Source of the DNA: Bacteroidota bacterium
Lineage (GTDB): Bacteria; Bacteroidota; Bacteroidia; Flavobacteriales_F; PHOS-HE28
NCBI GenBank assembly: GCA_963169595.1
Contig: CAUJFM010000142.1
Location: 1 to 24,685, forward strand
DNA length: 24,685 nucleotides
Direction of reading: 5' to 3'
Below, one piece after another: positions 22,714-24,685 of the stretch (within the stretch, counting starts at the first letter, position 1; the number at the start of each line of letters is the position of its first letter). The notes under the pieces were generated by a model. That model saw only the letters and a list, made by a program, of their open reading frames with translations. It was not told where the DNA came from and made no database searches. Position numbers and translations under genes: made by a program.

Positions 22714-22846
22714 CGGACGCGCTCCTCGATTGTTCATGAAGACTACATGAAGGTTGCCTCACTTTTCCACAGAACACCTGTGCATAGCCGTCCAGCAACG
22801 ACCGAACGCATCCATGAACGGTTCGTATCCGGCCCCATCAGGGCGG

Positions 22847-22854
22847 TAGTTTTG
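22847..22854 (+). promoter_or_regulatory. Bacteroidota-type -7 box for the TonB-dependent receptor
   Basis: TAGTTTTG matches TAnnTTTG and ends 18 nt before the ATG at 22873. TTCG 21 nt upstream (22822-22825) could be the -33 partner, though it lacks a perfect TTG. Confidence 0.55.
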
Positions 22855-22872
22855 CGCCCCATTTCTTCGCGA

Positions 22873-24685
22873 ATGCCCCTGCGCCTCCTCCTTCTTCCCT
22901 TGCTGCTGTTCGCGTCCATGGCCGTGGCGCAGCGGTCCATCACCATAAGCGGCTATGTCAAGGATGCCACCAGCGGTGAAGCGCTGATCGGTGCCAACGT
23001 CTACGTGAAGGAGACCATGCGCGGGGCTGCGACCAACGTCTATGGCTACTACGTCCTGAACCTCGAGCCAGGCACTTGGACCATTGTCATGAGCTACATC
23101 GGTTATGAGGAATGGACCCGCACCGTGACGGTGAACGCCGACCAGAAGCTGAACATCGAGGCCCAGCCCAAGGCCATCATCGCCAAGGAGTTCGAGGTGG
23201 TGGAGGAACGCAAGCAGAACAACACCGAAGGCACCCAGATGGGCACCGTGGAGCTCGATGTGCAGAAACTGAACACCCTGCCCGCCCTGCTCGGGGAGGT
23301 GGACATCCTCAAGACCATTCAGTTCCTGCCGGGCGTAGCAAGCAATGGGGAAGGCAACAGCGGCTTCTATGTACGAGGCGGAGGGCCCGACCAGAACCTC
23401 ATCCTGCTGGACGAGGCCACGGTGTACAATGCGAGCCACCTCTTCGGCTTCTTCAGCGTGTTCAATGCCGACGCGGTGAAGAACATCGAGCTCATCAAGG
23501 GCGGCATGCCGGCGAACTATGGGGGGCGCATCTCCTCGGTGCTGGACATCACCATGAAGGACGGGAACGACAAGACCTTCCATGGTCAGGGAGGCATTGG
23601 TCTCATCTCCTCACGCCTCACCCTCGAAGGCCCGATCGTCAAGGACCGAAGCTCTTTCATCATCAGTGGCCGGCGCACCTACATCGATGTGGTCACCAAG
23701 CCCTTCATCAACCCGGAGAGCGCGTTCTCCGGCAGTGGCTACTATTTCTACGACCTCAATGCCAAGGCGAACTACCGCATCAGTGACAAGGACCGTATCT
23801 TCCTGAGCGGCTACTTCGGCCGGGATGTATTCGCCTTTGCCGGCACCCAGGAGGGCGACCCCGACTTCCGCATCCCGTGGGGGAATGCCACCCTCTCCGC
23901 GCGCTGGAACCACGTGTTCGGTCCCAAGTTGTTCATGAACACCACAGCCACCTTCAGCGACTACTCATTCGCCTTTCAGGCCGACCAGGACCAGTTCAAC
24001 TTCGAGCTCTTCAGCGGCATCAAGGACTACGGCCTCAAGGTGGACCTGGGCCATTACCCCAGCGCGCGGCACCGGCTGAAGTACGGCGGCCAGTACACCT
24101 ACCACATCTACACCACCAGCACCGTGAAGGTGAGCAGCGGTGACACCGACTTCAACATCGACACCCCGCCCCTGCTGCGTGCGCATGAGACCGCGCTCTA
24201 CGCTATGGACGAGTTCGATGTGACGGATGACCTGCGGATCAATGCGGGGCTACGGCTGTCCACGTTCGCCCATGTGGGACCCTACACCCTGTACCTGCTG
24301 GACGAGGAGGGGCGTTCCACCGGGACCAACGAATTCGGCAAGGGCAGCACCATCGCATCGTACGCCGCCTTGGAACCCCGTCTTTCCATGAGGTACCGCC
24401 TCCGCAAGGGCAGTGTGAAGGCTTCCTACAACCGGGGCCAGCAATACGTGCACCTCGCCAGCTTTGGCAGCACCCCGCTCCCCACCGACGTGTGGGTGCC
24501 CAGCAGCACCAATGTGCGCCCCCAGATCGGCACCCAGTATGCGACCGGCTATTTCCGCGACCTGCTGGATGGTGTGGTGGAGACCAGCCTGGAGGTGTAC
24601 TACAAGGACTTCGACAACCTGATCGAATACGCCGAAGGGGCCGAACCCCAGAACAACGCCAACACCAACTACGACTCCCAGCTCG
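22873..24685 (+). CDS. TonB-dependent receptor with carboxypeptidase-regulatory-like domain, 5' part
   Basis: 604 complete codons are present and the frame is still open at the right edge. MPLRLLLLPLLLFASMAVAQ is a signal peptide. Residues about 25-110 form the carboxypeptidase-regulatory-like domain (ISGYVKDATSGEALIGANV, then YGYYVLNLEPGTWTIVMSY). The plug domain follows, about 125-230: KTIQFLPGVASNGEGNSGFYVRGGG, LILLDEATVYNASHLFGFF, VKNIELIKGGMPANYGGRISSVLDI. Beta-barrel strands start from about 240. It is an outer-membrane transporter driven by TonB; no SusD-like partner is visible in the window, so a glycan substrate is not implied, and the imported compound is unknown. The start is set by the signal peptide and by a -7 box 18 nt upstream. 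The C-terminal barrel lies beyond the window. Confidence 0.93.
   Translation, partial: MPLRLLLLPLLLFASMAVAQRSITISGYVKDATSGEALIGANVYVKETMRGAATNVYGYYVLNLEPGTWTIVMSYIGYEEWTRTVTVNADQKLNIEAQPKAIIAKEFEVVEERKQNNTEGTQMGTVELDVQKLNTLPALLGEVDILKTIQFLPGVASNGEGNSGFYVRGGGPDQNLILLDEATVYNASHLFGFFSVFNADAVKNIELIKGGMPANYGGRISSVLDITMKDGNDKTFHGQGGIGLISSRLTLEGPIVKDRSSFIISGRRTYIDVVTKPFINPESAFSGSGYYFYDLNAKANYRISDKDRIFLSGYFGRDVFAFAGTQEGDPDFRIPWGNATLSARWNHVFGPKLFMNTTATFSDYSFAFQADQDQFNFELFSGIKDYGLKVDLGHYPSARHRLKYGGQYTYHIYTTSTVKVSSGDTDFNIDTPPLLRAHETALYAMDEFDVTDDLRINAGLRLSTFAHVGPYTLYLLDEEGRSTGTNEFGKGSTIASYAALEPRLSMRYRLRKGSVKASYNRGQQYVHLASFGSTPLPTDVWVPSSTNVRPQIGTQYATGYFRDLLDGVVETSLEVYYKDFDNLIEYAEGAEPQNNANTNYDSQL

Noticed and set aside
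22743..22946. Arg-rich minus-strand open frame of 67 codons
   Set aside because: It overlaps the start and signal peptide of the TonB-dependent receptor on the other strand and has no domain or promoter.
1..24685. CRISPR array, insertion sequence, integrase or attachment site
   Set aside because: No regularly spaced repeats, transposase or recombinase were seen, and neither tRNA has a duplicated 3' end nearby.

Overview
The window looks like a chromosomal piece of a GC-rich member of the Bacteroidota, most likely Flavobacteriales-like; the phylum is well supported, the lower rank is a guess. The evidence is: four secreted products ending in type IX secretion (T9SS) sorting domains; a TonB-dependent receptor with an N-terminal carboxypeptidase-regulatory-like domain; a Reg_prop/Y_Y_Y histidine kinase; a fused E1 alpha/beta 2-oxoacid dehydrogenase; and several promoters with the Bacteroidota -7 box TAnnTTTG instead of TATAAT. 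No phage, IS element, CRISPR array or biosynthetic cluster is visible.

Layout. Positions 1-424 hold the end of a cupredoxin/T9SS protein, separated by a strong bidirectional terminator from a minus-strand run covering 473-8846. In transcription order that run is: Reg_prop sensor kinase (8846-5835), NarL-type response regulator (5799-5170), a large lipoprotein with carboxypeptidase-regulatory and FAM171-like domains (4927-3119), a membrane-anchored or secreted alpha/alpha-toroid protein (3031-1679) and a membrane-anchored metallo-beta-lactamase-fold hydrolase (1594-473). The kinase and regulator form a clear pair; whether they control the three genes after them is a guess. Positions 8973-11171 are a decaying region: an ELWxDGT-repeat T9SS protein broken by one in-frame TAA, and a 5'-truncated ThuA/T9SS gene. 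Housekeeping genes follow: typA (minus), an NlpE-like lipoprotein, tRNA-Arg(CCG) with its own promoter and terminator, an S4-domain RNA-binding protein and a small YvlD/phage-holin-4-like membrane protein.

From 14677 to 16616 a T9SS WxK-repeat protein gene sits between two copies of a 60-bp segment from the 3' end of the holin-like gene. The second copy is an orphan tail of what was probably a paralogous gene. A nested hairpin then ends both converging units. Next come an AIM24/TIGR00266 protein (minus), the divergent E1 alpha/beta fusion and an alpha/beta hydrolase 5 nt behind it, and a converging M1 metallopeptidase lipoprotein whose stop codon abuts the hydrolase stop. The right end has tRNA-Pro(GGG), a possible 33-residue membrane peptide and a TonB-dependent receptor cut by the window edge.

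No intergenic stretch exceeds about 300 bases. I did not find a convincing new multi-gene system. The points most worth checking are the holin-tail duplication around a T9SS gene, the single stop codon splitting the ELWxDGT protein, and the 18-bp perfect hairpin that ends on the start codon of the metallo-hydrolase gene.
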